NCBI RefSeq assembly: GCF_018986915.1
Contig: NZ_CP076723.1
Coordinates: 1,273,501-1,337,500 of the forward strand
Direction: 5' to 3'
Length of the DNA stretch: 64,000 nt
Source: Geomonas oryzisoli
GTDB lineage: Bacteria > Desulfobacterota > Desulfuromonadia > Geobacterales > Geobacteraceae
Part shown: one piece after another, positions 17,501 to 26,758 of the stretch
Layout of the letters: every line of letters starts with the position of its first letter
Position numbering within the stretch: position 1 is the stretch's first letter
Translations under genes and position numbers: made by a program
The notes under the pieces: generated by a model
The model's database searches: none
What the model was told of the DNA's origin: nothing
Seen by the model: the letters and a program-made list of their open reading frames with translations, nothing else

Positions 17501-17742
17501 CGGCCAACAGGGAAAGGGTGGACATGATCCTCATGGACATGATCATGCCGAAAAAGAACGGCAAGGAGGCCTACGAGGAGATCTCGCAGCTGCAGCCGGG
17601 GGTGAAGGTGCTGTATTCGAGCGGATATACCGCGGACTTCATCCAGAACAGGGGGGTGTCGGAAGAGGGGATCGAGCTGATCATGAAGCCGGTGCAGCCG
17701 ATGGAGCTGCTGCGCAAGGTCAGGGAGATGCTGGACCGCTGA
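14578..17742 (+). CDS. Hybrid histidine kinase: SBP_bac_3, PAS, PocR, HisKA, HATPase, receiver
   Basis: 1054 residues. Order: signal peptide (1-22); periplasmic family-3 solute-binding domain (25-250; Phe-Pro-Pro-Phe-Ser and Asp-Val-Leu-Val-Asn-Ile-Ala-Thr); TM (about 262-282); PAS (295-415); coiled coil (418-480); PocR ligand domain (about 500-665) with several Cys; HisKA with phospho-His 694 (Gly-Gly-Val-Ala-His-Asp-Phe-Asn-Asn); HATPase; C-terminal receiver with Asp 987. It should sense a small solute outside and a second ligand inside and autophosphorylate. No DNA-binding output is attached and no partner gene adjoins it. Its end overlaps the converging small gene by 23 bp. Confidence 0.95.
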   Translation: MLKRLILIVCLLASVVSAPAAPHPQKTLVVGSEENFPPFSTGNTDDTAGGFAVELWKEVAHEAGLTYTIRVRPWGELLQEFREGKVDVLVNIATSEERHRYTDFSVPHVTVNGAIFVRKGDSRINSEADLAGKSIIVFKSDLAHEYAISKGWQKQLVLVSDAREGLRLLASGKYDAMLLSKLAGLQTLKELRIENVRALDAKAGYAQKFTFGVHKGDSDLLAALNEGLAVTKADGDYDKLYQKWFGVYEPKEPTFRDMLKYLLPFALAVACLAAYFFYRRNRERKASEAALRESKLRLDTILDNVGAYIFIKDTQYRYTYANRKVCELFGTPEEKILGKTDAAFFSPESLREIVLSDRPVLEEGLTVKREETNLAAENELPRSYWTVKLPLRDEQGAIYGLCGISTDITELKHLEDELKKKGSELEEQLAEREIAQEALQEQTALLEEQTAMLEEEVEERRRAEIALKQSEETVRHKLKAILEPEGDIGALELSDIIDTEMLQSMLEDFYRITGMLGAVLDVSGKVLVAVGWQDICTKFHRVHPEACKNCLESDTVLTKGVAVGTHKLYRCKNNMWDMVTPIEVGGKHVGNVFIGQFFYEDDPPDLELFREQARRYGFDEKEYLAALDRVPRFTRAMAEAGMNFYAELTKVVSTLSFTSIKLSRILAERIHLEEQLRQSQKMEAVGQLAGGVAHDFNNILQVITGYGNMLRMGERLSTKEQEWVDHILSSAERAAHLTKGLLAFSRKQVIHLEPLDLNEVIENFKKFILRVIGEDIHLKTVTYGDRLIVNADVGQLEQVLINLATNARDSMPKGGMLTLETGLQAVEAPFDHELGRAEPGTYAVLTVSDSGSGMDEDTRKRIFEPFYTTKEVGKGTGLGMAIVYGIIKQHSGIINVYSEPGHGTTFRIYLPVKEAGPGEADAAPVQVEPPVGGNETILLAEDDAEVRRLVVSILSQYGYQVIQAVDGQDVVERFAANRERVDMILMDMIMPKKNGKEAYEEISQLQPGVKVLYSSGYTADFIQNRGVSEEGIELIMKPVQPMELLRKVREMLDR

Positions 17743-18091
17743 GGCGGGAGGGACGGCTGTCCGGTTCCGGGAACAAGGGGCGTCTTTGCGGCACGCTCTC
17801 CTGCTCTGCTGCGCGCCTGGCGGCGCGTGCCTTCAGCTGTTCCCTCTCTTTTTCGACCCGGGCGTCGTGAAGGCTCTCGTATCCGGTGACGCAGGTGTAA
17901 TAACAGTTTGTCGAGCCGCCGTGCAGATAGACCTGCTTAAGCCTTTCATACTGATCCATCTTTGCCTTGATCTCCCCTATCGGCATGTTCATCAGTTGCT
18001 CGTACTCGAAAGGCTGGCAGTCGCAGTCGTCGGCACGTGCCGGGCCGTACGATATCAGCAGCAGCAACGCCGACAGTGCAAGCATTTTCAT
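17720..18091 (-). CDS. Small secreted Cys-containing hypothetical protein
   Basis: The 123-residue protein has a clear signal peptide (to about Ala-Arg-Ala, residue 20), then Asp-Asp-Cys-Asp-Cys, a helix, a Cys-Tyr-Tyr-Thr-Cys pair and a charged, Arg/Glu-rich C-terminal helix. Four cysteines in the mature part suggest two disulfides. GGGAGGT precedes ATG 18091. It converges with the hybrid kinase gene. I do not recognise the family. Confidence 0.75.
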   Translation of the reverse strand: MKMLALSALLLLISYGPARADDCDCQPFEYEQLMNMPIGEIKAKMDQYERLKQVYLHGGSTNCYYTCVTGYESLHDARVEKEREQLKARAARRAAEQESVPQRRPLFPEPDSRPSRLSGPASP

Positions 18092-18183
18092 GGTGTACCT
18101 CCCATAGCGTAACGATCAACGGTTAGGATTGGCTAATGTTATCAGGCTGTGGGGGCTACGCAAGCAAAACCAGGCAAGCAAGC

Positions 18184-19674
18184 AAAAGCGGTTACGCAAA
18201 GACACGAAGTATCCGCTATGAACGCGAAGGAAAACTTTTGTCGGGAAAAACCGATCGGGTTCTCTTTGCGGTCATCGCGCATACTTTCCGTTCTTCGCGT
18301 AACCGCTTTTCAGTGAGTAAGTGGGACTGGGTTGAGCAAAAGCCGCCTCCTCACGCAAGCGAAGCGATTACGAAAGCAAAAGCGGTTACGCAAAGACACG
18401 AAGTATCCGCTATGAACGCGAAGGAAAACTTTTGTCGGGAAAAAACCGATCGGGTTCTCTTTGCGGTCATCGCGCATACTTTCCGTTCTTCGCGTAACCG
18501 CTTTTCAGTGAGTAAGTGGGACTGGGCTGAGCAAAAGCCGCCTCCTCACGCAAGCGAAGCGATTACGAAAGCAAAAGCGGTTACGCAAAGACACGAAGTA
18601 TCCGCTATGAACGCGAAGGAAAACTTTTGTCGGGAAAAAACCGATCGGGTTCTCTTTGCGGTCATCGCGCATACTTTCCATTCTTCGCGTAACCGCTTTT
18701 CAGTGAGTAAGTGGGACTGGGCTGAGCAAAAGCCGCCTCCTCACGCAAGCGAAGCGATTACGAAAGCAAAAGCGGTTACGCAAAGACACGAAGTATCCGC
18801 TATGAACGCGAAGGAAAACTTTTGTCGGGAAAAAACCGATCGGGTTCTCTTTGCGGTCATCGCGCATACTTTCCATTCTTCGCGTAACCGCTTTTCAGTG
18901 AGTAAGTGGGACTGGGCTGAGCAAAAGCCGCCTCCTCACGCAAGCGAAGCGATTACGAAAGCAAAAGCGGTTACGCAAAGACACGAAGTATCCGCTATGA
19001 ACGCGAAGGAAAACTTTTGTCGGGAAAAAACCGATCGGGTTCTCTTTGCGGTCATCGCGCATACTTTCCATTCTTCGCGTAACCGCTTTTCAGTGAGTAA
19101 GTGGGACTGGGCTGAGCAAAAGCCGCCTCCTCACGCAAGCGAAGCGATTACGAAAGCAAAAGCGGTTACGCAAAGACACGAAGTATCCGCTATGAACGCG
19201 AAGGAAAACTTTTGTCGGGAAAAAACCGATCGGGTTCTCTTTGCGGTCATCGCGCATACTTTCCATTCTTCGCGTAACCGCTTTTCAGTGAGTAAGTGGG
19301 ACTGGGCTGAGCAAAAGCCGCCTCCTCACGCAAGCGAAGCGATTACGAAAGCAAAAGCGGTTACGCAAAGACACGAAGTATCCGCTATGAACGCGAAGGA
19401 AAACTTTTGTCGGGAAAAACCGATCGGGTTCTCTTTGCGGTCATCGCGCATACTTTCCGTTCTTCGCGTAACCGCTTTTCAGTGAGTAAGTGGCACGGGC
19501 TGAGCAAAAGCCGCCTCCTCACGCAAGCGAAGCGATTACGAAAGCAAAAGCGGTTACGCAAAGACACGAAGTATCCGCTATGAACGCGAAGGAAAACTTT
19601 TGTCGGGAAAAAACCGATCAGGTTCTCTTTGCGGTCATCGCGCATACTTTCCATTCTTCGCGTAACCGCTTTGC
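18184..19674. repeat. 195-bp tandem array, eight copies of a hairpin element
   Basis: GCGGTTACGC recurs at 18188, 18382, 18577, 18772, 18967, 19162, 19357 and 19550, with steps of 194, 195 (five times) and 193 bp. Each copy is a core of about 127 bp bounded by inverted AAAAGCGGTTACGC / GCGTAACCGCTTTT, plus a linker of about 67 bp. Copies are almost identical; copies 1 and 7 share a one-base deletion, and copies 1, 2 and 7 share TTCCG instead of TTCCA, which points to recent amplification or conversion. Because 195 is a multiple of three, a false 449-codon reading frame runs through it. The whole 18092-19817 gap is otherwise empty. Confidence 0.95.
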
Positions 19675-19817
19675 ATCGTTTCTGGGTGGCAATGCCTTCG
19701 GCGAAGAGGTCGTGCTTGCCCTATCCGGCACGATATGCTATGAGCTGAATGCTTTGCGGGAATGACCGCGGCTAACGCTGAACCACGGCCGGTAACGGCG
19801 GCAATCTAAGGAACGCT

Positions 19818-20579
19818 ATGACAGAAAACAGCGACACCTTGCAGCAACTGCTCGATCAGGCGAAACAACAACAGATGTTCCTGGAAATGTTCGTCCGCTC
19901 CTGGGTCGACGACTACCGCTCGGGCGGCGGCTCCATCTGCTGCGGCAAGGGATGCCGCAACTGCTGCAGCCTCGCGGTCCACACGGGTTTCGCCGAGGCG
20001 CTGGCGGTGGCAAGACACCTGGATGAGGAACAGGGGAGAGCGGTCGAAAGATACGCCACGACGTTGCGCGACCTGGTGCAGGGGATACAGCAACTGCCGC
20101 AGTACCTGCGCCTGCACCGGGATAGCATGGGCTTTTGTCCGCTGTTGAACGCCGAGGGCGCCTGCAGCGTCTACCCGGTCCGCCCCCTGACCTGCCGCTC
20201 GCTCATCTCCACCCGCGACAGTGTCTGGTGCGGCGCCGACTTTGCCAGGATCGCGCCGGAGGAGCGGGAGGCGTTTCTCGCCGGCCTGGACCAAAAGGTG
20301 GTCTCGTTTCCGAGTCACTACGTGGCGGTGCTCCAGGAAAGCGGCAAGGAACTGGAGGAAGCGGGGGCGCAGCAGATGCGGTCGCTGCTCGGCTTTTCAC
20401 TCTACGGCAACCTCGGGGTGCTGGTGCACTTGTGCCGGGCTCATGATCTGGCCGGCGCCGCTTTGCAGGGACGCGCACAGGCCGAGCGCGTGATCGCCGA
20501 GGCCGGGTTCGATCATCCGCTTTTGGTGACGCAATCACACCAAACCACCCAAACTCCTGCAGACTTCCCCTGCAGGTGA
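19818..20579 (+). CDS. YkgJ-family cysteine-cluster protein
   Basis: The 253-residue cytoplasmic protein has a YkgJ/CxxCxxCC cluster near residues 40-50 (Cys-Cys-Gly-Lys-Gly-Cys-Arg-Asn-Cys-Cys) and further Cys in Phe-Cys-Pro-Leu, Ala-Cys-Ser-Val-Tyr-Pro-Val-Arg-Pro-Leu-Thr-Cys-Arg, the usual metal-binding set of the family (zinc or Fe-S). AAGGA lies upstream of ATG 19818. Function in the family is poorly known. Its stop overlaps the ribosome site of the next gene, so the two form an operon with the RelE-like protein. It begins right after the repeat array. Confidence 0.85.
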   Translation: MTENSDTLQQLLDQAKQQQMFLEMFVRSWVDDYRSGGGSICCGKGCRNCCSLAVHTGFAEALAVARHLDEEQGRAVERYATTLRDLVQGIQQLPQYLRLHRDSMGFCPLLNAEGACSVYPVRPLTCRSLISTRDSVWCGADFARIAPEEREAFLAGLDQKVVSFPSHYVAVLQESGKELEEAGAQQMRSLLGFSLYGNLGVLVHLCRAHDLAGAALQGRAQAERVIAEAGFDHPLLVTQSHQTTQTPADFPCR

Positions 20580-20586
20580 GGAGACC

Positions 20587-20937
20587 ATGCCTACCTTTTC
20601 CTTTTTCCCGACTCCCGGTTTCGCAGCCAAGATGGACAAGATCCAGAAGCATGACCCGCCGGGCCACCACCGGATTCTCGACGTTATCGACCGACTCCTG
20701 GACAACCCCGGCGACGCGGACGGCTGGATGCATGGGGAGTACCAGGGGAAGCTCAAAAAGTACGTCGGACGCCGCGACTACAGGCTCATCTACCACTGGT
20801 GCGAACAGTGCCGGAAGGAAGGGAAAAAGCTGGAGGATAAATGCGGTTTCTGCCGGGAGGTCGGGGACAACAGTGTGATCTTCTTCGATATCTATCACAA
20901 GAACGAGGCGAACCGGGTGAAGCACCACAGGGGGTGA
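20587..20937 (+). CDS. RelE/ParE-fold-like protein with Cys4 insertion
   Basis: 116 residues. The segment Gly-Lys-Leu-Lys-Lys-Tyr-Val-Gly-Arg-Arg-Asp-Tyr-Arg-Leu-Ile-Tyr resembles the core of RelE/ParE-type proteins, and Val-Ile-Phe-Phe-Asp-Ile-Tyr-His-Lys-Asn would be the last strand. Between them lies an insertion with Cys-Glu-Gln-Cys and, 11 residues on, Cys-Gly-Phe-Cys, a likely zinc knuckle. GAGGAG lies 6 nt before ATG 20587, overlapping the end of the YkgJ gene. No antitoxin is adjacent, so a toxin role is not established. The fold assignment is inferred from pattern. Confidence 0.65.
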   Translation: MPTFSFFPTPGFAAKMDKIQKHDPPGHHRILDVIDRLLDNPGDADGWMHGEYQGKLKKYVGRRDYRLIYHWCEQCRKEGKKLEDKCGFCREVGDNSVIFFDIYHKNEANRVKHHRG

Positions 20938-20988
20938 GGCTGACAAGGTCACCGACAGCTGACTGCAGCATCCCCGGTCACTTTTGCA

Positions 20989-23607
20989 CTACGAGGCTTT
21001 CCGCATCACTTCCCGCAACACTTTCAACGAGTAGGGCTTCTGGATGAAGCCGGCCAGGGCCTTGCCGTCAAACTTCTGCACTACGTCCTGTTCGCTGAAC
21101 CCGCTGGACATGATCACCTGCACGCTCGGGTCGAGCTGTCGCAGCTCCCGAAACGCCTCCTCGCCATCCATCCCGGGCATGGTGAGGTCGAGCAGGACGG
21201 CTTTTATATCGGGATTGTCCCGGTACACGGACAAAGCTTCTGCACCGCTTGCGGCCGTCACCGGGGTGAAGCCCAGTTCCCGCAACATGCGGGTGCCGAT
21301 GCTGCGCACGGTCTCTTCATCATCCACCAGCAGGATCTTCCCTTCTCCCCTCCAGTCATCCCGGACCGGTTCCGCTTCGACTTCTTTGGTGGCGTCGGCA
21401 GCCGGCAGCAGCACCTTGAAGGTGGTGCCCCGTCCCGGCTCGCTGTAGATCCTGATGCCACCCCGGTGCCCGCGGACGATGCCGTGCACAGCGGCGAGAC
21501 CCAGTCCGCGACCGGTGAACTTGGTGGTGAAGAAGGGGTCGAAAACCTTCTTCAGCACTTCTTCGTCCATGCCGCAGCCCGTGTCGACCACTTCCAGGAA
21601 GACATAGCGCCCCTGCGCCATGTTCTCCCCCAGGATGAGGTTCTTGACACCCTCCGGGTCCAGCGTCACTGACCCGGTACGGATGGTGATCTCTCCCTTC
21701 TGGTCCGCTATGGCCTCGGTGGCGTTTTGTACCAGGTTCATCAGTATCTGGCGCATCTGGCTCAGGTCAGCCTCTACGACGGGAAGCGGACGCGCCAGGT
21801 CGAGCTTCAGTTCCGCGTTGGGGGCGGCTCCTTTCAGCATATGGTGCAGGTCTTGGATCAGCTGGTTCAGGTCCGCCTTCTCGATGATGAACCTTCCCTT
21901 GCCGGAATAGGCCAGCATCTGCTTGGCGAGGTAGGCGGCGCGGTTCGCGGCCGTCTCTATGTTGCGCAGGTTTTCCGCGACGGGGGACGCCTCGGGAAGC
22001 TTCATCAGGGAAAGGTCGACGTTGCCGATGATCGCCATGAGGATGTTGTTGAAGTCATGGGCGATGCCGCCGGCGAGGACGCCGAGGCTTTCCATCTTCT
22101 GGGCATGCCGCAGCTGCTGTTCGTAACGAACCCGGTCCTCTTCGGCCTTCTTGCGCTCGGTGATGTCCTGGCCCACCGCCTGTACCTCGGCGAGCCTTCC
22201 CTGTTCGTCGAAGGTCCCCCTGTTGGTCCATTGATGCCAGATGACCCCGCCGTCGGGGCCGATGAAGGCGAGCTCCCTGGTCTCGGTCGGGTGCTCCGGG
22301 GTGAGATCGTCGAGTGTGTCCCGTACCGGCGCGCGGTACTCCGGAAGCAGGAAGTCGAGGACGTTGCGCCCTTGCAGTTCCGCCTGGGGCCTGCGCGCAT
22401 TTTGGGCGAGGGCGGGGTTCACGTAGGTGAGCGTGCCGTCGGGAAGGTAGGTGCAGATGAAGGCGGGGCTGTCCTCGGAGATCTTACGGTAGCGCTCCTG
22501 GCTTTCCCTCAGGGCCAGCGCCGCCCTGATGGCGCTGGTGTGGGCGCTGCGGAGCATGAAGGCGATCACGGTCAGAAGAACGCTGACGATGAGACCTGCG
22601 GCGAGGTAGCTGCGCGATTGGTTCTTGCCCTGTTCGAGGGCGAAGTTCGGGAGCGACTGGAAGGTGAAGAGCCACTCCCGGCCGAACTTTTTCACCTTGC
22701 GGCTGGCCTGGAAGTCGGGTCGGTAGTCCCTGGGGAGGTTCATCTTCCCGTCGGAGACGCTGTCGAAAAGCAGGGCGGAGGAGGTCGGCTTGCCTTCGGT
22801 GTAGATCCTGAAGCCGATGTCGTGCGGCGGCCTGGGGAAGGACGCCGACATGAAGTCCTTGATGCGGATCGGGCTGTAGGCGTACCCCACGAGTGCGTCC
22901 CTGCGCTGTTCCTGGGTGGCACTCGGCTGCATCCGGTCATAGACCGGGAGATACATCAGTACCCCTTTTTGGCGGTCCTTCTCCGTTTCCTGCACCAGGA
23001 ACACGGGGTCGGTGAGGGCCGAATCCCCGGTGTCGCAGGCCTTGGCCATGGCATCATGGCGATTGGACTCGGAGAACATGTCGTAGCCGAAGGCGCGCTG
23101 GTTGCGCCAGTCGAACGGCTCAAGGTAGACGATAGCGGTGTAGATCGGCCGCTCTCCTGCGGGCCAGATCCGGTAATTGGGGAAACCTTCCGCCCGCATG
23201 CGCCGGATGTGGCGCTCCCTGTCCTTCGGCTGCACCACTTCCGAGTAGCCCAGTCCCTGCAGCCCGGGATAGTTTTTGTCCAGGGAAAGCGACATCGCGT
23301 AGCGGTGCCATTCGTCGCGGGTGACACTGTCGCTGGCGTTGAAAAGCCCCACCGCTCCGCGCAGGACCTGCTCGTCATCGATCATCCGGCTCAGGAAACG
23401 GTCGACGATCTCGGCACTTCTGTCCTCGAAGGCGGTCTGAAAGCGGGAGGTAAGGCTGCGGTCGTACTGGCGCCAGAGGAAAAGGGTCATGGCCAGGGAC
23501 AGGGTCATGACCAGGTAGGGAAGCAGGTTGACGGCTTTGCTCCAGGGGGAAACGCCGGGAAGCGGTGCAGCGGTACCTTCTTTTTTCTGGAGGGTATCTC
23601 TGGGCAT
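20989..23607 (-). CDS. Hybrid histidine kinase: CHASE-like, PAS, HisKA, HATPase, receiver
   Basis: 872 residues. Order: TM1 (about 27-46); periplasmic CHASE-like sensor (about 75-310; Arg-Gly-Ala-Val-Gly-Leu-Phe and Gly-Leu-Gln-Gly-Leu-Gly-Tyr); TM2 (about 333-355); PAS (370-495); HisKA with Gly-Gly-Ile-Ala-His-Asp-Phe-Asn-Asn; HATPase (Gly-Arg-Gly-Leu-Gly-Leu-Ala); receiver with [10 protein letters not shown]. CHASE domains usually sense small organic ligands. Three CTGTAAAG repeats 59-88 bp upstream suggest control by a PhoB/OmpR-type regulator. It is closely related in its kinase half to the next gene, suggesting duplication. Confidence 0.94.
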   Translation of the reverse strand: MPRDTLQKKEGTAAPLPGVSPWSKAVNLLPYLVMTLSLAMTLFLWRQYDRSLTSRFQTAFEDRSAEIVDRFLSRMIDDEQVLRGAVGLFNASDSVTRDEWHRYAMSLSLDKNYPGLQGLGYSEVVQPKDRERHIRRMRAEGFPNYRIWPAGERPIYTAIVYLEPFDWRNQRAFGYDMFSESNRHDAMAKACDTGDSALTDPVFLVQETEKDRQKGVLMYLPVYDRMQPSATQEQRRDALVGYAYSPIRIKDFMSASFPRPPHDIGFRIYTEGKPTSSALLFDSVSDGKMNLPRDYRPDFQASRKVKKFGREWLFTFQSLPNFALEQGKNQSRSYLAAGLIVSVLLTVIAFMLRSAHTSAIRAALALRESQERYRKISEDSPAFICTYLPDGTLTYVNPALAQNARRPQAELQGRNVLDFLLPEYRAPVRDTLDDLTPEHPTETRELAFIGPDGGVIWHQWTNRGTFDEQGRLAEVQAVGQDITERKKAEEDRVRYEQQLRHAQKMESLGVLAGGIAHDFNNILMAIIGNVDLSLMKLPEASPVAENLRNIETAANRAAYLAKQMLAYSGKGRFIIEKADLNQLIQDLHHMLKGAAPNAELKLDLARPLPVVEADLSQMRQILMNLVQNATEAIADQKGEITIRTGSVTLDPEGVKNLILGENMAQGRYVFLEVVDTGCGMDEEVLKKVFDPFFTTKFTGRGLGLAAVHGIVRGHRGGIRIYSEPGRGTTFKVLLPAADATKEVEAEPVRDDWRGEGKILLVDDEETVRSIGTRMLRELGFTPVTAASGAEALSVYRDNPDIKAVLLDLTMPGMDGEEAFRELRQLDPSVQVIMSSGFSEQDVVQKFDGKALAGFIQKPYSLKVLREVMRKAS

Positions 23608-23665
23608 CTATGATTCCCCGGCTCCGTTGGCAGGTGGCTTTCCCTGCTTTCGGCTGGATGATTAA

Positions 23666-23695
23666 CTTTACAGGAGCTTTACAGAAACTTTACAG
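23666..23695 (-). promoter_or_regulatory. Pho-box-like triple direct repeat (CTGTAAAG x3, 11-bp spacing)
   Basis: On the minus strand CTGTAAAG occurs three times with exact 11-bp steps (plus-strand CTTTACAG at 23666, 23677 and 23688). Eleven-bp-spaced direct repeats are the signature of PhoB/OmpR-family binding, and CTGTAAA resembles the PhoB half-site CTGTCAT. It sits 59-88 bp before the CHASE-like kinase start. Confidence 0.65.
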
Positions 23696-23751
23696 GAGTT
23701 GCGGCGGAATTCAATGCGACGGCCGACATATGCCGCCATTAATCGCAGCCG

Positions 23752-26361
23752 TTACAAAGCTTTGACCCCGAGACCGGCCCCCTTGATGACGTCGCGCAAC
23801 GAGGAGAGAGTGTAAGGTTTTTGGATCAGTCCCGCGAGTCCCTTGCCCAGGAATTTCTGCGACACCTCGTGTTCGCTGAAGCCGCTGGACATGACGACCC
23901 GGACCGCCGGATCCACCTGGCGCAGCTCGCGGAAACACTGCTCCCCATCCATGTGCGGCATGGTGAGATCCAAAAGCACCAGGACGATGTGCTCATGGCG
24001 GCGGTACATCTCCAGCGCCTCGCAGCCGTCCGCAGCGGTGATGACCTCGAAGCCGAGCTCGCGCAACAGGTCGCTGCAGGTGCTCCGGATGGTTTCCTCG
24101 TCGTCGACCAGGAGCACGACTCCCTCGCCCCGCCACAGGTCCGCTTTCGCTTCCACGACCCGCTCCGCACCCCCCTCTGCCGCTGCGGGGAGGAGCACCT
24201 TGAAGGTGGTGCCGTGGCCGGGCTCGCTGTAGACCTTGATGGCGCCCTTGTGGCTTCGGATGATGCCGAGTACCGCCGCCATGCCCAGGCCGCGGCCGGT
24301 GAACTTGGTGGTGAAGAAGGGATCGAAGATCCTGGCGAGGGTTTCCCTATTCATGCCGCAACCGGTATCGCAGACCTCGAGCGCGACGTAGGACCCTTCG
24401 GGAATCGGGTCTATGACCCAGGCATCTTTTAGGTACGCCTCCTTGCACTCCTGGCAGCCGGTTGAGACGGTGATGACGCCGTCATGGTCTCCGATGGCCT
24501 CGGAGGCGTTGATGACCAGGTTCATGACGATCTGACGGATCTGGGTCGCGTCCACCTCAATCGCCGGGAGTTCCGGGGAGAGGTTGAAGCGCAGCAGGGC
24601 CTTTTTGGAGATGGCGACCTGCAGCATGTGCCCCATTTCCTGGAGCAGGCGGTTCAGGTCGATGGACTCGATGACGAATTTGCCCTTGCCGGAGTAGGCT
24701 AGCATCTGCCGGGCCAGGTCCGCGGCCCGCACGGCGGACGCCGCGATGCGCTGCAGGTTCTCCGTTGCGGGAGATTGCGGGGGGAGCCTTAGCTGGGCCA
24801 GGTCGGCGTTGCCGATGATGGAGGTGAGGATGTTGTTGAAATCGTGGGCGATGCCGCCGGCCAGGACGCCGAGGCTTTCCAGTTTCTGGGCGTGCAGGAG
24901 CTGCTGTTCGAGCCGGATGCGCTCCTCCTCGGCCTTCTTGCGCTCCGAGATGTTGCGGGCCACACCGATTACGGCAGGTTGTCCCTGGAAATCGATGCGC
25001 CGGACCTTCACCTCCGCCGGAAAGGTGGTGCCGTCCTCGCGACGGTGCACGGTTTCGAAGATGACCGAGGAGGAAGGGGGGAAGCTGTCGATCTGGCAGG
25101 CGACCTTGCCGCCATCGTCGTTGACCGCGTCGAGGTCGCAGATCCTCTTCGCCAAGAGCTCTTCCCTGGGGTAGCCGAGCTCGCGGCAGGCCTGGTCGTT
25201 GGCGTCGAGGATCCTCCCTTCAGCATCGGCGATGTAGACGGGATCGGCCACGTTCTGGAACAGTTCCCGAAAGCGCAGTTCGCTGGCGGCTACGGCCTGC
25301 TCCGAACGGGTCCGTTCCGCGACCTCCCGTTCGAGGTCGGCGGTACGCTCGCGGACCCGGTCCTCGAGCTGCACCGACAGGGCCTTCAGCGCCTGCTGCG
25401 CCTTTTCCCGCTCCCGCAGTTCTTCCTGCAGGGATTGGGTGCGGCTGCGGACCACCTTCTTCAAGGCGTAGTTGGCGTATGCCGCGCCTGCCAGCAGCAG
25501 GGCGAGCAGCACCGCGACGCTGCCGACGATGAAGGTCCTGGTCGGGCGCCAGTGCATGTCGTCGACATAGATCCACTTCTGCAGGGCGCTGCTGCGCTCC
25601 TGTTTGCCAATCGCCGCGAGCCCCTTGTTGAGGATCCCCTGCAGTTCCGGCCAGTCCTTGCGGATCCCTATCCCCCAGCGGTATTCGAAATCGGTCTTGC
25701 CTGCCAGCTGCAGGTTGGTTATGCCCGCCTCCTGGGCATAGAAGGTGGCGTTGGCCATGTTCTCCACGTAGAAATCGACCATGCCCAGGGAGGTCTTGGC
25801 CAGGGCCGTCGACACGTCGGGAACCACTTCCAGCCTGATGTCCGGGAACCTCGTGCGCAGTATGTCGTGGGAAGCGTAATTCGATACGACGGCGACCTTT
25901 TTCCCCTTGAGGTCGGCGAGGGTGAGGTCGGTCCGCGAGCCGCTGCGGGCGAAGATGCCGCCCGGCACGGCGACCAGGGTGTCGGTGAATAGGGCGAACT
26001 TCTCGCGGTTGGGGGTCTTCACCATGGCTCCCAGGAGGTCCACCTGGTGTGCCTTGAATTTCTCCAGCACCTCGTCCCAGTTGTGCAGGTGGACGACGGT
26101 GATGGTGATGCCGAGCTTTTGTTCCAGGAGCCGGATCATGTCCGCGGCGGCGCCCTGGTACTGGCCGTTGTCGTCGAAGAACTCGATCGGTTTGAAGTCG
26201 GGGTCAGGGGCGAGTCTGATGACGGGATGACGCTGGAGCCACTGCTGCTCCTCGGCGCTCAGGTCGACGCTGGTCGCGCCCGGTTCGGCGGCGCCGGCAA
26301 CGGCTGAGAGCAGTGTCACAAGCAGCAAACAAGCTGTTACAACCAATCGGATACAAGTCAT
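23752..26361 (-). CDS. Hybrid histidine kinase: SBP_bac_3, PAS, HisKA, HATPase, receiver
   Basis: About 869 residues from ATG 26361, chosen because AAGGA lies 7 nt upstream and a signal peptide follows at once; an in-frame TTG at 26394 is less likely. Order: signal peptide; periplasmic solute-binding domain (about 35-265; Asp-Phe-Lys-Pro-Ile-Glu-Phe-Phe-Asp-Asp); TM (about 275-295); coiled coil (300-365); PAS (370-490); HisKA with His in Gly-Gly-Ile-Ala-His-Asp-Phe-Asn-Asn; HATPase; receiver with Leu-Leu-Asp-Leu-Thr-Met-Pro-His-Met-Asp. It probably senses an amino-acid-like solute. A two-repeat Pho-like box lies upstream. Confidence 0.94.
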   Translation of the reverse strand: MTCIRLVVTACLLLVTLLSAVAGAAEPGATSVDLSAEEQQWLQRHPVIRLAPDPDFKPIEFFDDNGQYQGAAADMIRLLEQKLGITITVVHLHNWDEVLEKFKAHQVDLLGAMVKTPNREKFALFTDTLVAVPGGIFARSGSRTDLTLADLKGKKVAVVSNYASHDILRTRFPDIRLEVVPDVSTALAKTSLGMVDFYVENMANATFYAQEAGITNLQLAGKTDFEYRWGIGIRKDWPELQGILNKGLAAIGKQERSSALQKWIYVDDMHWRPTRTFIVGSVAVLLALLLAGAAYANYALKKVVRSRTQSLQEELREREKAQQALKALSVQLEDRVRERTADLEREVAERTRSEQAVAASELRFRELFQNVADPVYIADAEGRILDANDQACRELGYPREELLAKRICDLDAVNDDGGKVACQIDSFPPSSSVIFETVHRREDGTTFPAEVKVRRIDFQGQPAVIGVARNISERKKAEEERIRLEQQLLHAQKLESLGVLAGGIAHDFNNILTSIIGNADLAQLRLPPQSPATENLQRIAASAVRAADLARQMLAYSGKGKFVIESIDLNRLLQEMGHMLQVAISKKALLRFNLSPELPAIEVDATQIRQIVMNLVINASEAIGDHDGVITVSTGCQECKEAYLKDAWVIDPIPEGSYVALEVCDTGCGMNRETLARIFDPFFTTKFTGRGLGMAAVLGIIRSHKGAIKVYSEPGHGTTFKVLLPAAAEGGAERVVEAKADLWRGEGVVLLVDDEETIRSTCSDLLRELGFEVITAADGCEALEMYRRHEHIVLVLLDLTMPHMDGEQCFRELRQVDPAVRVVMSSGFSEHEVSQKFLGKGLAGLIQKPYTLSSLRDVIKGAGLGVKAL

Positions 26362-26441
26362 TTCGCCATCCTTCATTGGGTGAAGACGCGTCAACTGAGC
26401 CGGGTAACAGTTAATCCCTTTTCGGCTGATACAGCTGAAAG

Positions 26442-26460
26442 CTTTACATGTGATTTACAG
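26442..26460 (-). promoter_or_regulatory. Pho-box-like direct repeat (7+4+7)
   Basis: Minus strand CTGTAAA-tcac-ATGTAAA, two 7-bp repeats 11 bp apart, the layout of a minimal Pho box. TATCAG starts about 10 bp further downstream and could be the -10. It lies 80-100 bp before the start at 26361, mirroring the box in front of the neighbouring kinase. Confidence 0.55.
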
Positions 26461-26600
26461 GTATAAAGGGGATTAAGGGGATTAAGGGGATAAAGGCAAA
26501 ACAGGGATGAAAGCAACAGAGACGATGAAGGCATACAGGGATAGAGGGGATGAAGACGATAGTTTGGAGATAAAGGCGATAATGCCGGGGTGAAAGGATT
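26461..26600. repeat. Purine-rich GGGGATTAA / GGGATAAAG degenerate repeat
   Basis: A run of AGGGGATTAAGGGGATTAAGG, GGGATGAAAG and GGAGATAAAGGCGATAA words in the 397-bp gap before the VOC gene. The same motif surrounds IS copy 2 (about 12953-12981) and appears inverted near 14385-14417. No coding signal was seen here. Confidence 0.6.
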
Positions 26601-26683
26601 TCGGGGCAACCCTGTTGCTTCAGGGCGGGGGCGCCGGCAACGACGGACGATGGCACTGTGTTCTGAACCTGCGGCTTCCGCTA

Positions 26684-26712
26684 TTGACATCGCCTGGGCC
26701 GAATCCTATCCT
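26684..26712 (+). promoter_or_regulatory. Sigma-70-type promoter of the VOC gene
   Basis: TTGACA (26684-26689), a 17-bp spacer and TATCCT (26707-26712), about 46 bp before ATG 26759. A consensus -35 with optimal spacing suggests steady expression. Confidence 0.7.
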
Positions 26713-26758
26713 GAGAGGGTCGGGCCGGTGCAAATGCCTGACAGATAGGAGGTTTATC

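Noticed and set aside
18136-19485. 449-codon open frame
   Set aside because: It runs through the 195-bp tandem array; the unit length is a multiple of three, so the frame stays open by chance. The translation is the same peptide repeated, with no ribosome site or conserved domain.
21727-23613. 628-codon plus-strand ORF
   Set aside because: Antisense shadow of the CHASE-like hybrid kinase, whose domains are unmistakable on the minus strand.
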